Assembly: GCA_045638525.1 (NCBI GenBank)
Contig: JAZUBQ010000001.1
Location: 111,954 to 175,953 of the forward strand
DNA from: SIG452 sp045638525
Lineage (GTDB): Bacteria; Bacillota; Clostridia; UMGS1840
Direction of reading: 5' to 3'
Length of the DNA: 64,000 nucleotides
The notes under the pieces are model-generated. The model was given only the letters and a program-made list of their open reading frames with translations. It was not told the origin of the DNA and did not search any database. The stretch's first letter is position 1. Each line of letters starts with the position of its first letter. Positions 50,518-58,650 of the stretch are shown here, piece after piece. A program made the translations under genes and the position numbers.

Positions 50518-52737
50518 AACAAATTCAACGATTCTGGGATATTTATAAGGAGCGGTATGTGTTTTAACATACTCCTGAATTTCTTTTTTCAGTTCGTCTG
50601 TTCCTTCGGTTCCTTTGACTAAAACGATGGTCGCTTTTACAATCTGACCACGCACTTCATCGGGAACGGGAGTGATGGCACATTCCAAAACGTAGGGCAA
50701 TTCCATGATAACACTTTCGATTTCGAAAGGCCCGATACGATAGCCGGAAGATTTGATCACGTCGTCGATACGTCCCACATACCAAAGGTAGCCATCTTCG
50801 TCCATGGTTGCCTGGTCGCCGGTGTGATAATAACCGTCATACCAAACATCTTTGGTTTTTTCTTCGTCTAAGTAATAGCCGACAAACAAGCCGTTGGGTG
50901 CTCCGTCTTTGGTGCGGATACAGATTTCACCGGTATCACCGGTTTTACATTCGTTGCCATCGGGATCCAACACAACAACATCATATAAGGGACTGGGTCT
51001 TCCCATAGAACCGATTTTGGGAGTAGATCCCACAAAGTTTGCGATAGAGAGCGTAGTTTCGGTCTGTCCGAATCCTTCCATGATGGTTAAGCCGGTTGCT
51101 TTTTTAAACTGATTGAACACTTCGGGGTTTAATGCTTCCCCTGCTGTGGTTGCATATTCAATGGAAGATAAATCATATTTGGATAAATCTTCTTTGATGA
51201 AGAAACGATACATGGTGGGTGGTGCACAGAAGGTTGTGATGTTATATTTCGCAAACATAGGCAAGATATCTTCGGAATGGAATCTGTCAAAGTCGTAGGT
51301 GAAGATTCCCGCTTCACACAGCCACTGACCGTAGAGTTTACCCCACAGTGCTTTTCCCCAACCGGTATCGGAAATGGTGAAATGCAATCCGTCGGGATTT
51401 ACATTATGCCAATGTTTTGCAGTGGGATAGTGACCCAGCGCATATTTATAAGAATGGGTTGCAATTCTGGGATAACCGGTGGTTCCTGAGGTAAAGAGCA
51501 TCAGCATCGGGTCATTACCGCAGGGAGAGTTTTCACTGCGGAAATAGTGAGTGGAGAAACGTTCCATTTCCACATTGAAATCGTGCCAGCCTTCTTTATT
51601 TCCACCAACTAAAACTTTCACCATATCGGGATAGTTTGCCGCTGCTTTTTCTGCCTCGGTGGAAACGTCGCCGTCTGCAGTACATACAATCGCTTTCACT
51701 CTTGCTGCTTTGTAACGGTAATCAAAGTCATGTTCTACCAGCTGATTGGTTGCAGGAATTGCAATCGCACCGATTTTATGAAGGGCAAGCATGGAGAACC
51801 AGAACTGATAGTGACGCTTTAACACCAGCATAACGGTATCACCTTTTTTGATACCCAAAGATTCAAAGTAGTTTGCAGTTTTTGCAGAATACTTTTTCAT
51901 ATCCGAGAAGGTAAATTTCTTATCGGTTTTGTCGTTGGCTACCCACATCATCGCCAGCTTGTCGGGATTTTTTGCTGCGATGGCATCCACACAGTCAAAT
52001 GCAAAGTTGAAAGAATCATCATTTTTGAATTTGATGCCGTTAAATACGCCGTTTTCGTCATAGGATGATTCCACATATTTGTCTGCAACGGTTTCGGATT
52101 TTTTCTTGGTTGCAGCCACTTTTTCAGCAATCATCGGAGCTTCGGGATATTCTTCGGAAACTTTTCCGTCCTGGGGATTTAATACCACTGCGTGGAATTC
52201 ACAGCCGCCTTCCGATACTGCCACCATTCCGTGAGGAATGATACTGTTATAGAAAATAGAGTCTCCTTCGTGGAGCACATCTACATGATTTCCAACCTGA
52301 ACTTTTAAGGAACCTTTCACAATTACGTCAAATTCCTGACCTTTGTGGGAATTTAACTTAATGGGCTGATTTTGTTCTTCTTCCAGATAGGGGAATTTTA
52401 CCAAAAAGGGTTCTGCCAGTTTATCTTTGAACTTGGGTGCAAGGTTATCATATTCCACACCGTGTTTCTTTAAAATTTTAAGACCTTCGCCTTTTCTGGT
52501 GATGGTGAAGGATGTTAAGGTACTGCTGGTTCCTTCCAGCAAATCCACAACTTCTACGCCGCAAGCCTTTGCGCATTTATAAATGAAGGTAAAGGAAAAA
52601 TCGGTTTCGCCTTGTTCCAGTAACACATAGTCCTCCGTAGACACACCTGTTAACTTCGCCAATTCTTCGGGAGAATATCCCTTTGCTTCACGCAGGTCTT
52701 TGATTCTGCCTGCAACTTCTTTCAAACTGTAATCCAT
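50437..52737 (-). CDS. XRE-cupin-acyl-CoA synthetase fusion (AMP-forming)
   Basis: 766 aa. Helix-turn-helix XRE domain (about 5-60, LREAKGYSPEELAKLTGVSTEDYVLLE), cupin domain (about 120-190, KGSLKVQVGNHVDVLHEGDSIFYNS), then a full adenylate-forming ligase (about 215-766). The ligase has the P-loop LMLFTSGTTGYPRIATH, EGFGQTETT, a hinge DGYYHTGDQATMDEDGYLWYVGRIDDVIKSSGYRI and the catalytic Lys near the end in PKTISGKIRR. It would activate a carboxylic acid with ATP and CoA. A T-box leader upstream ties expression to an uncharged tRNA, so the acid may derive from amino-acid breakdown. It is unusual to have regulator-like and enzyme domains in one chain. Ribosome site AAAGGAGAC. Confidence 0.92.
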   Translation of the reverse strand: MDYSLKEVAGRIKDLREAKGYSPEELAKLTGVSTEDYVLLEQGETDFSFTFIYKCAKACGVEVVDLLEGTSSTLTSFTITRKGEGLKILKKHGVEYDNLAPKFKDKLAEPFLVKFPYLEEEQNQPIKLNSHKGQEFDVIVKGSLKVQVGNHVDVLHEGDSIFYNSIIPHGMVAVSEGGCEFHAVVLNPQDGKVSEEYPEAPMIAEKVAATKKKSETVADKYVESSYDENGVFNGIKFKNDDSFNFAFDCVDAIAAKNPDKLAMMWVANDKTDKKFTFSDMKKYSAKTANYFESLGIKKGDTVMLVLKRHYQFWFSMLALHKIGAIAIPATNQLVEHDFDYRYKAARVKAIVCTADGDVSTEAEKAAANYPDMVKVLVGGNKEGWHDFNVEMERFSTHYFRSENSPCGNDPMLMLFTSGTTGYPRIATHSYKYALGHYPTAKHWHNVNPDGLHFTISDTGWGKALWGKLYGQWLCEAGIFTYDFDRFHSEDILPMFAKYNITTFCAPPTMYRFFIKEDLSKYDLSSIEYATTAGEALNPEVFNQFKKATGLTIMEGFGQTETTLSIANFVGSTPKIGSMGRPSPLYDVVVLDPDGNECKTGDTGEICIRTKDGAPNGLFVGYYLDEEKTKDVWYDGYYHTGDQATMDEDGYLWYVGRIDDVIKSSGYRIGPFEIESVIMELPYVLECAITPVPDEVRGQIVKATIVLVKGTEGTDELKKEIQEYVKTHTAPYKYPRIVEFVSELPKTISGKIRRVEIRKNDQEKLGK

Positions 52738-52792
52738 TGTTTTTGTCTCCTTTCCGTTTTTGACAAATCTGAGATTGGTTACAAATCTGAAT

Positions 52793-53075
52793 AAAACAAA
52801 AAACCCGTCTCAAAATAAACGTTTGAGACGAGTTACATTCACCCGCGGTACCACTCAAATTACGGAAGATTTCAATCTGTTCCGTCACTCACCGGACTCT
52901 AACAAGCCCTTTGCCTTAACGCAGCAATACGGAAGGAGTCTACTCACCAAACAAAGGCTTTCGGTCCTCCGACTCAGAGGTGATAAGTCATTGGAAAGTG
53001 TCCCCATTGCCTCGCACCAACCGGCAACTCTCTCAAGGTTTCACAATCCGACCGTCCTCGTCACAGTCATTTTTT
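52793..53075 (-). ncRNA. T-box riboswitch before the acyl-CoA synthetase gene
   Basis: Minus-strand leader with T-box motif TGGTACCGCG (52853-52844), Stem I AGAGAG...GGTGCGAGGC features (52996-53032 area) and a CTCTGAGTC closing part. The terminator stem CGTCTCAAA/TTTGAGACG (52806-52814 with 52822-52830) is followed by a T-run. The specifier looks like ATC (Ile) at 52984-52982, within CTTATCACC; this needs folding to confirm. Confidence 0.9.
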
Positions 53076-53185
53076 GTGATATTCAAATTTGATTGCATTA
53101 TACTACGATAATTTTCGTTTGTCAAGCATTTTTTTAAATTTTTTTATATCAGAAAGTTTTCTGCACAAACTTTACTGATTTTTCC

Positions 53186-53214
53186 TTGCAATCTTTTCCA
53201 TCCTGTGTTATAAT
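53186..53214 (+). promoter_or_regulatory. Promoter of the FGGY kinase gene
   Basis: -35 TTGCAA (53186-53191), 17-nt spacer, -10 TATAAT (53209-53214). Confidence 0.75.
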
Positions 53215-53279
53215 AAATTTTGACAATTAAGAATCGTTTGACTAAAATACAAATCTTTAAGAAAAGGATGGATTTTACC

Positions 53280-54758
53280 ATGATTTTAGGCGGTTTAGAT
53301 GTTGGTACAACCGGTTGTAAAATTGCGTTGTATAACGACAAGGCAGAATGTTTGACCACTTACTATAAAGAATATGACATCATTCGCAAAAACGGTCAGC
53401 ACGAAATTGATTTTAATGATGTGAAAGCAGGGGTACTGACTCTTCTTAAACAGGCAGTAGCCGAATATCAGATTGACGCATTGGGCGTTACCAGTTTTGG
53501 TGAAACCTTTGCAATGCTGGATGAAAATGACAATATTTTAGGTCCCTCCATGCTCTACACTGACCCCAGAGGAAGCGAAGAATGTAAGAAGATGTGTGAA
53601 GTTCTGGGCAAAGAGCATCTGGCACTGGTTACCGGGGTGGAACCTCATCCGCTCTACAGCTTCCCAAAAATTTTGTGGTGGAAAAACAACAAACCGGAGC
53701 TTTATAACAAATGTAAACACATTCTTTTGGGAGAAGATTTTATTGTCTATACCTTAACGGGCAATGCACAGACAGACTATTCTCTGGCTGCCCGCACCGG
53801 AATGTTTGACATTGAAAATCTCTGTTATTATAAAGAAGGGTTTGAAAAATTCGGGGTTGACCTTTCTTTAATGTCAAAGGCAGTACCCACCGGCTCTGTG
53901 GCAGGCACGTTAAAAGAAGAACTGAAAAAAGAGCTTGGAATTACTTATGATATCACCATTGTAAACGGTGCACACGACCAGGTTGCAGGTATGATTGGTG
54001 CAGGAATTTTCTCCACCGATTCTGCAATGGACGGAACCGGTACGGTGGAATGTATTCCCGTAATGCTCAGCGAAAAACCCCAAAACCCCGGCATCTACAA
54101 ATGCGGATACTCCATTGTTCCCTATCTGGACGGCAGCTATGCTTGTTATGCGCTGTCCTACACAGGCGGTGCAACCTTAAAATGGTTCCGTGACAATTTT
54201 GCGGAAATTGAAAACAAGCAGGCGGAAGAAGCCGGCAAAAATGTGTATGCCGAGCTGGACAAAGCCTCTCCCGAAGGTCCCACCGGTATTTTGGTGCTTC
54301 CCCATTTTTCGGGAGCTGCAACCCCCTATATGGATAACGATTCCAAAGCGGCATTTGTTGGCGTTACCTTAGAAACCTCAAAATATGACTTATATAAAGC
54401 GTTGATGGAAGGTACTTCCTATGAAATGCTCTTAAACTTCAACACCATGAAGGAAATGACCGGTCAGATTCAGGAAATCCGTGCCACCGGCGGCGGTGCA
54501 ACTTCCGACTTATGGTTGCAAATCAAGGCAGATATTTTAAATACCGATATTACTGCACTGGATTGTAAGGAAGTTGGTTCTGCCGGTATGGTTGGCTTAA
54601 TCGGTGTGGCGATGGGTGTGTGGGATACGCTTCCCGAAGCCATCGAAAAGCTGGTAAAAGTCCGCAAGGTATTCCATCCTGATCCCGACAGTGCCAAAGA
54701 ATATCAAAAACACTATCAAAAATACGAAAATCTTTACAAAGCAATAAAATCCTTGTAA
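53280..54758 (+). CDS. FGGY-family carbohydrate kinase
   Basis: 492 aa from the ATG at 53280 (MILGGLDVGTTGCKIALYN); an ATG 12 nt earlier sits inside the ribosome site AAAAGGATG. The N-terminal phosphate-binding loop GGLDVGTTGCK (4-14), the VNGAHDQVAGMIGAG segment with the catalytic Asp (about 230) and the ATP-site RATGGGATSDLWLQIKADI near 400 are typical of FGGY sugar kinases (xylulo-, fuculo-, rhamnulo-type). The sugar cannot be told from sequence. A mutarotase-like and an isomerase-like gene nearby make an isomerase-kinase route likely. Followed by a terminator, so it is its own transcription unit. Confidence 0.9.
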   Translation: MILGGLDVGTTGCKIALYNDKAECLTTYYKEYDIIRKNGQHEIDFNDVKAGVLTLLKQAVAEYQIDALGVTSFGETFAMLDENDNILGPSMLYTDPRGSEECKKMCEVLGKEHLALVTGVEPHPLYSFPKILWWKNNKPELYNKCKHILLGEDFIVYTLTGNAQTDYSLAARTGMFDIENLCYYKEGFEKFGVDLSLMSKAVPTGSVAGTLKEELKKELGITYDITIVNGAHDQVAGMIGAGIFSTDSAMDGTGTVECIPVMLSEKPQNPGIYKCGYSIVPYLDGSYACYALSYTGGATLKWFRDNFAEIENKQAEEAGKNVYAELDKASPEGPTGILVLPHFSGAATPYMDNDSKAAFVGVTLETSKYDLYKALMEGTSYEMLLNFNTMKEMTGQIQEIRATGGGATSDLWLQIKADILNTDITALDCKEVGSAGMVGLIGVAMGVWDTLPEAIEKLVKVRKVFHPDPDSAKEYQKHYQKYENLYKAIKSL

Positions 54759-54763
54759 GACAC

Positions 54764-54800
54764 AAAAAACCGTTCAGAGTGCATCTGAACGGTTTTTTTA
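54764..54800. terminator. Bidirectional terminator after the kinase gene
   Basis: AAAAAACCGTTCAGA and TCTGAACGGTTTTTTT form a strong stem with T-runs readable from both strands. It would serve the kinase gene and, from the other side, the regulator gene. Confidence 0.85.
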
Positions 54801-54816
54801 GATTTTTTAAAATCAC

Positions 54817-54970
54817 AAAACGGTTCGTCGGAAACCGCCGAACCCTACGAATATTTACCTGATGTTGAATGAACCATACAACGGCGTGCCGGGGTCGTCA
54901 CGCCCTACGGTGGTAATTGCAACGTTTTGGGACAATCATACAACGGGCGATTCGTAAATCGCCCCTGCGA
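54817..54970. repeat. Three spaced hairpins of one repeat type
   Basis: Units at 54817-54850, 54876-54910 and 54937-54970, about 60 bp apart. Each starts near (C)AACGG and ends near CCCTACG or CCCCTGCG, with stems GGTTCG/CGAACC, GGCGTG/CACGCC and GGGCGATT/AATCGCCC. Located between the kinase terminator and the 3' end of the convergent regulator gene. Confidence 0.65.
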
Positions 54971-54992
54971 TGTGTGTCATCATTTTCTTTTT

Positions 54993-55829
54993 CTACCGTT
55001 GCCGATGACTTTTCCGGTAAGCTGTGGCAGTTACGCCTTTGATTTCCCTGAAAATTCTGGAAAAATGACCGTAATCATAAAAGCCCACCCGATAGGCAAT
55101 CTGATTGACCGACTGGTCGGTTTCTTTTAAGAAACGGCAGGCGTGTTCGATTTTTTGTTTGCGGATATATGTCGCAATGGAACAGCCTAAATAATCCTTC
55201 GCCACGCTGTAAAGACGGGTTCTTCGGATATGAAATTCCGCACAGATATCGTCCACCCCGATGGGTTTTTCCAGATTTTTTTCAATGAATTTATCCATAT
55301 GACGGATAAATTCGGATTTCTGAGGTGTTACCCATTGATTCGACAGCATATAGGCCGCCAATGCCTGAAGCACCGTAATGCAGGCATCCAGTTCTCCTTG
55401 GGATTTTACCGGAATCCTTTGAATTGCTTCCGAAATCCCCGGAAAATCTTCTTCCGAAAACTGTTGCTCTAAGCTTTCTCTGGTGTCATTTGCCTCTCCT
55501 TCGGGCAAAACCTGCCCAAACATCACATAACCGATGATGCCATTGTCATCATAAATGGGAACAATACATTCCCAAAGTCCCAAATGGCACAAATACTTCA
55601 TTGTTTTTTGTTCACGGGAACAGATTTCCACATTTTTTCGGTCACAAATTTCACATTGATTGGTCCAATAAGCACTTTTGCAAAGGAGATCACAAAAGTT
55701 GTGACGGGTGGACGGATATTCCATCAGCTGCTCCTTCTCTTTATTAAAAAGCACCACACGCATATTGGTTAAGGTATAAAAATCACGAAATATTTTATAT
55801 AAATTTGCCTGATTGATTTGTAACATCAT
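54993..55829 (-). CDS. AraC-family regulator with PocR-type sensory domain
   Basis: 278 aa. N-terminal PocR domain (about 5-165) with the Cys-rich signature FCDLLCKSAYWTNQCEICDRKNVEIC and LWECIVPIYDDNGIIGYVMFGQVLPE. C-terminal AraC DNA-binding pair (about 185-275) with PIGVDDICAEFHIRRTRLYSVAKDYLG and VGFYDYGHFSRIFREIKGVTATAYRK. PocR domains sense small molecules. Placed divergently from the mutarotase and isomerase genes and next to the kinase, so it most likely controls this sugar module. Ribosome site AAAGGTGAT. Confidence 0.92.
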   Translation of the reverse strand: MMLQINQANLYKIFRDFYTLTNMRVVLFNKEKEQLMEYPSTRHNFCDLLCKSAYWTNQCEICDRKNVEICSREQKTMKYLCHLGLWECIVPIYDDNGIIGYVMFGQVLPEGEANDTRESLEQQFSEEDFPGISEAIQRIPVKSQGELDACITVLQALAAYMLSNQWVTPQKSEFIRHMDKFIEKNLEKPIGVDDICAEFHIRRTRLYSVAKDYLGCSIATYIRKQKIEHACRFLKETDQSVNQIAYRVGFYDYGHFSRIFREIKGVTATAYRKSHRQR

Positions 55830-55964
55830 ACATCACCTTTCCTTAGTATAACAAAAATCAGCGGAAAAGTCAATTTTTCAAGGTTAAAATATATATAAAA
55901 TGTAATTTTCTGAACAAATGACACATAGTTTGCACAAATTTACCTTTTTTTGAAATCAGATACC

Positions 55965-55973
55965 TGCTATAAT
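55965..55973 (+). promoter_or_regulatory. Extended -10 promoter before the DUF4432 gene
   Basis: TGCTATAAT at 55965-55973 with only a T-rich stretch in the -35 place (55945-55950), which fits an activator-dependent promoter. Confidence 0.55.
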
Positions 55974-56007
55974 GAAGATAGCAACAAACATATCGGAGGA
56001 ACCCGCT

Positions 56008-57045
56008 ATGCGTGAAATGAGAATCCAAAAAAAACAATATATGGGCAACACCTGTCAGATGGGTGGTACCCGTCATTACCGTTTGACCGACGGCATCACC
56101 GACGGTTGCCGTTGTGTTGATGTGAATACGGGAAGCGGATTTACCTACACGGTGGTATGTGACCGTGGGTTAGACATTTCCTTAGCTTCCTACAAAGGCG
56201 TAAATCTTGCCTTTTTAACCGAAAATATGGAAGCGCATCCTGCACATTTTGATTCCTTTGGTATCAACTGGCTCCGCACTTTTTCAGGCGGATTACTCAC
56301 CACCTGCGGACCCAACCATTTAGGTCCCCCTTGCGAAGACGACGGAGAAGTTCTCGGTCAACACGGCAGATGGACGTCTTTGCCGGCAAAAAAAGTCTGT
56401 GATTTATCCGACTATGAAAACGGAATTTTAAAAATCACGGGCGAACTGCACGACTCCACTCCCTTTGGTCATAAAATCGGCATCAAACGAAGCATTTCTT
56501 CCGAATTTGGGGAATCCTTTGTGGTAATTGAAGATGAAATTACCAACGAAGGCGGAAAGGCTTGTCCCTTAAATCTGTTGTATCATATCAACTTTGGTTA
56601 TCCCTTACTGTCAGAAGATGCCATCGTTCACGTTCCGAGCAAAGAATGTGTGGGTTATGATGACTACACCAACCGGAGAATGGATGAAAAAGATACCATC
56701 AAAAAACCATCGGGCGAAAATGCCGAAAAAAATTATATGCACACCTTCTCGGGGGAAACTGCAACCGTATGGATTCACAATCCAAAATTGGAAAACGGTC
56801 TTGCGGTAGCCATCACCTTTGATTCCAAAGATTTGCCCTACTTAACCCAATGGGTGTTGGAAGATGTGAAAGACTATGTACTGGCGTTAGAGCCGGCAAA
56901 CGTGCCTTGCGAATCCCGAGATTATCTTAGAAAACACGGACTTCTCCCCTTTATAGCACCGGGAGAAACCAAGAAATTTTCCGTAAGAATCCAAGTGATT
57001 GCCGGAAATGATGAAATTGAAAAATATTTTAATTTTTTTAATTAA
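56008..57045 (+). CDS. DUF4432 aldose-1-epimerase-like protein
   Basis: 345 aa from the ATG at 56008 (MREMRIQKKQYMGN), eight nt after CGGAGGA; the upstream in-frame ATG overlaps the -10 box. Galactose-mutarotase-like beta-sandwich with CDRGLDISLASYKGVNLAFL, GLLTTCGPNHLGPPCEDDGE, YHINFGYPLL and LEPANVPCESRDYLRKHG. DUF4432 proteins are usually placed with sugar isomerases and kinases and are taken to interconvert anomers or epimers of a sugar; the reaction is not proven for most. First gene of a two-gene run with the isomerase-like gene 31 nt later. Confidence 0.88.
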   Translation: MREMRIQKKQYMGNTCQMGGTRHYRLTDGITDGCRCVDVNTGSGFTYTVVCDRGLDISLASYKGVNLAFLTENMEAHPAHFDSFGINWLRTFSGGLLTTCGPNHLGPPCEDDGEVLGQHGRWTSLPAKKVCDLSDYENGILKITGELHDSTPFGHKIGIKRSISSEFGESFVVIEDEITNEGGKACPLNLLYHINFGYPLLSEDAIVHVPSKECVGYDDYTNRRMDEKDTIKKPSGENAEKNYMHTFSGETATVWIHNPKLENGLAVAITFDSKDLPYLTQWVLEDVKDYVLALEPANVPCESRDYLRKHGLLPFIAPGETKKFSVRIQVIAGNDEIEKYFNFFN

Positions 57046-57076
57046 ACTATAATAAAACAAAAAGGAGAACATTGTT

Positions 57077-58456
57077 ATGTTAACATCCAAAACCGCATTT
57101 GTCGTTTACGGCGTACATAAGGACGGCTTATTAGACCCGGACGGCAACTTATTCATTGACGAAAACGTGATTGAAAATTCCAAAAAAGCCTTAAAAGCAG
57201 AAGGCGTGGAACTGGTAGAAGAAAAACTGATTATTGCCACCAAAGAAGAAGCGAAAAACGTGATTTTACCCCTGGCAAAAGATGATTCTATCGACACTTT
57301 GGTGTTATTCTCCGGTACTTGGGTATGGGCAGCACATATGATTGGTGCAATCCGTGAATTTGCAAAAACCGGCAAAGGAATTGTTATCTGGACTCACGAC
57401 GGTTCTCAGGGCTGGCGTCCGGTTGGCGGCTTGGTATTAAGTGCTGCATTAAACGAAGTTGGCATTAAACATAAATTTGTATACGGCGGTGTTTCTGACC
57501 CCTCCAATGTGAAAAGAGTGGCAAACTACTGTAAAGCTTCTAAGCTGAAAAAGAGTATGGAATTAACCACTTTAAGAGCATTCGGCGGACGTGGTATGGG
57601 TCAGACCTGCGGTGTGGCAGATCCTTCTCAGTGGATGAAAACCTTCGGTATCGACATTGATACCCGTGACACTATGGAATTAGTGGAAACTGCAAAAGCA
57701 ATTCCCCAGGCAGAAGTTGACAAGGTTTGTGACTGGATTGACAACAACTTCACCTGCAAAGTAGAACGTAACGACGGCAATATCCGTTCCATCCGTCTGT
57801 ACTTGGCATTAAAAACCTTAAAAGAAAAAGAAGGATTCGACTATTACACTATTCAGTCCTTCCCCGGTATGGGTGACTACTATGCGGCTACCTGTTTTGC
57901 ACAGAGTATGATGTTAAACGACGGTGTTCCCACCGCTACCTTATCCGACTTTAACACCTGCTTAACCTCCATTATGATTATGGGACTTTCCAAAGACCCC
58001 ATCTATTATGGTGACTTACAGCATGTGAATAAAGCCACCAACGAAATCAAAATCATCGGTGATGGTGCTGTTCCTCCCTGTCTGGCAAATGAAGACGGTG
58101 TATCTTTAGCAGGTCACGGTATTCCCACCGAAGGGGAAGCAGGCGGCTTATCCATTGACTTGGTATGTAAGAGCGGTAAAGGCGTTCTGGCTCGTATCAG
58201 CAGAGTAGATGGCAAATTCAGAATCTGCGTAGCTCGTTGCGAAGTGTTCCAGCCTGCAAAAGAAGAACTGGAAGCTCGTCGTCACGAATGTGGTATTCCC
58301 TTCTGGCCTCACGCTTTTGTAAAAGTGGATGGTGACATCGGGGCTCTGGTAGAAAACTGGAACAACGAATACGGTTGCTTGGGCTACGGCGAAGATTTGT
58401 ATGACCAGATTGTTGAATTTGGTAACATTATGGGCATCGAAGTATTAGCTTTCTAA
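57077..58456 (+). CDS. L-fucose/L-arabinose isomerase-like protein
   Basis: 459 aa, shorter than classical FucI (about 590) and like the COG2407 group. N-terminal Rossmann-like part (FVVYGVHKDG, VLFSGTWVWAAHMIGAIREF). Middle ELTTLRAFGGRGMGQTCGVADPSQWMKTFGIDIDTRD. C-terminal domain with HGIPTEGEAGGLSIDLVCKSGKG and CEVFQPAKEELEARRHECGIPFWPHAFVKV, which carries likely metal and substrate residues (E, D, H). It would convert an aldose to a ketose for the FGGY kinase. Exact sugar unknown. No aldolase is in the window. Ribosome site AAAAAGGAGAAC. Confidence 0.88.
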   Translation: MLTSKTAFVVYGVHKDGLLDPDGNLFIDENVIENSKKALKAEGVELVEEKLIIATKEEAKNVILPLAKDDSIDTLVLFSGTWVWAAHMIGAIREFAKTGKGIVIWTHDGSQGWRPVGGLVLSAALNEVGIKHKFVYGGVSDPSNVKRVANYCKASKLKKSMELTTLRAFGGRGMGQTCGVADPSQWMKTFGIDIDTRDTMELVETAKAIPQAEVDKVCDWIDNNFTCKVERNDGNIRSIRLYLALKTLKEKEGFDYYTIQSFPGMGDYYAATCFAQSMMLNDGVPTATLSDFNTCLTSIMIMGLSKDPIYYGDLQHVNKATNEIKIIGDGAVPPCLANEDGVSLAGHGIPTEGEAGGLSIDLVCKSGKGVLARISRVDGKFRICVARCEVFQPAKEELEARRHECGIPFWPHAFVKVDGDIGALVENWNNEYGCLGYGEDLYDQIVEFGNIMGIEVLAF

Positions 58457-58483
58457 AAAATGGGGTAAAAATGTGCATAAGCA

Positions 58484-58553
58484 AATGAACTTCACCCATC
58501 GTCGTACACTCGGTACGCCTTCGGGCTTACGCTCCCTATGGGAGTGCAGTTCT
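58484..58553 (+). repeat. Cloverleaf-like dispersed repeat, copy D
   Basis: Outer stem GAACT (58487-58491) with AGTTC (58548-58552). Inner GTAC...GTAC hairpin plus CCTTCGGGC, and CTCCCTATGGGAG. It begins 27 nt after the isomerase stop. The relative orientation to the upstream gene is the same as in copies A, B and C. Confidence 0.7.
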
Positions 58554-58611
58554 TTCACTTCTGCATCATTTTTCCGCTCATTTGGGTTCTGACAAACTGA
58601 ATATAATATCA

Positions 58612-58645
58612 AAAAAGGTATGGAATTTTCCATACCTTTTTTTGT
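58612..58645. terminator. Terminator between convergent genes
   Basis: AAAAAAGGTATGGAA pairs with TTCCATACCTTTTTTT; T-runs on both strands serve the isomerase gene and the WG-repeat gene. Confidence 0.85.
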
Positions 58646-58650
58646 TCTTA

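Noticed and set aside
54817..54970. CRISPR or integron attC sites
   Set aside because: Three units only, stems differ, and no integrase or cas gene is nearby.
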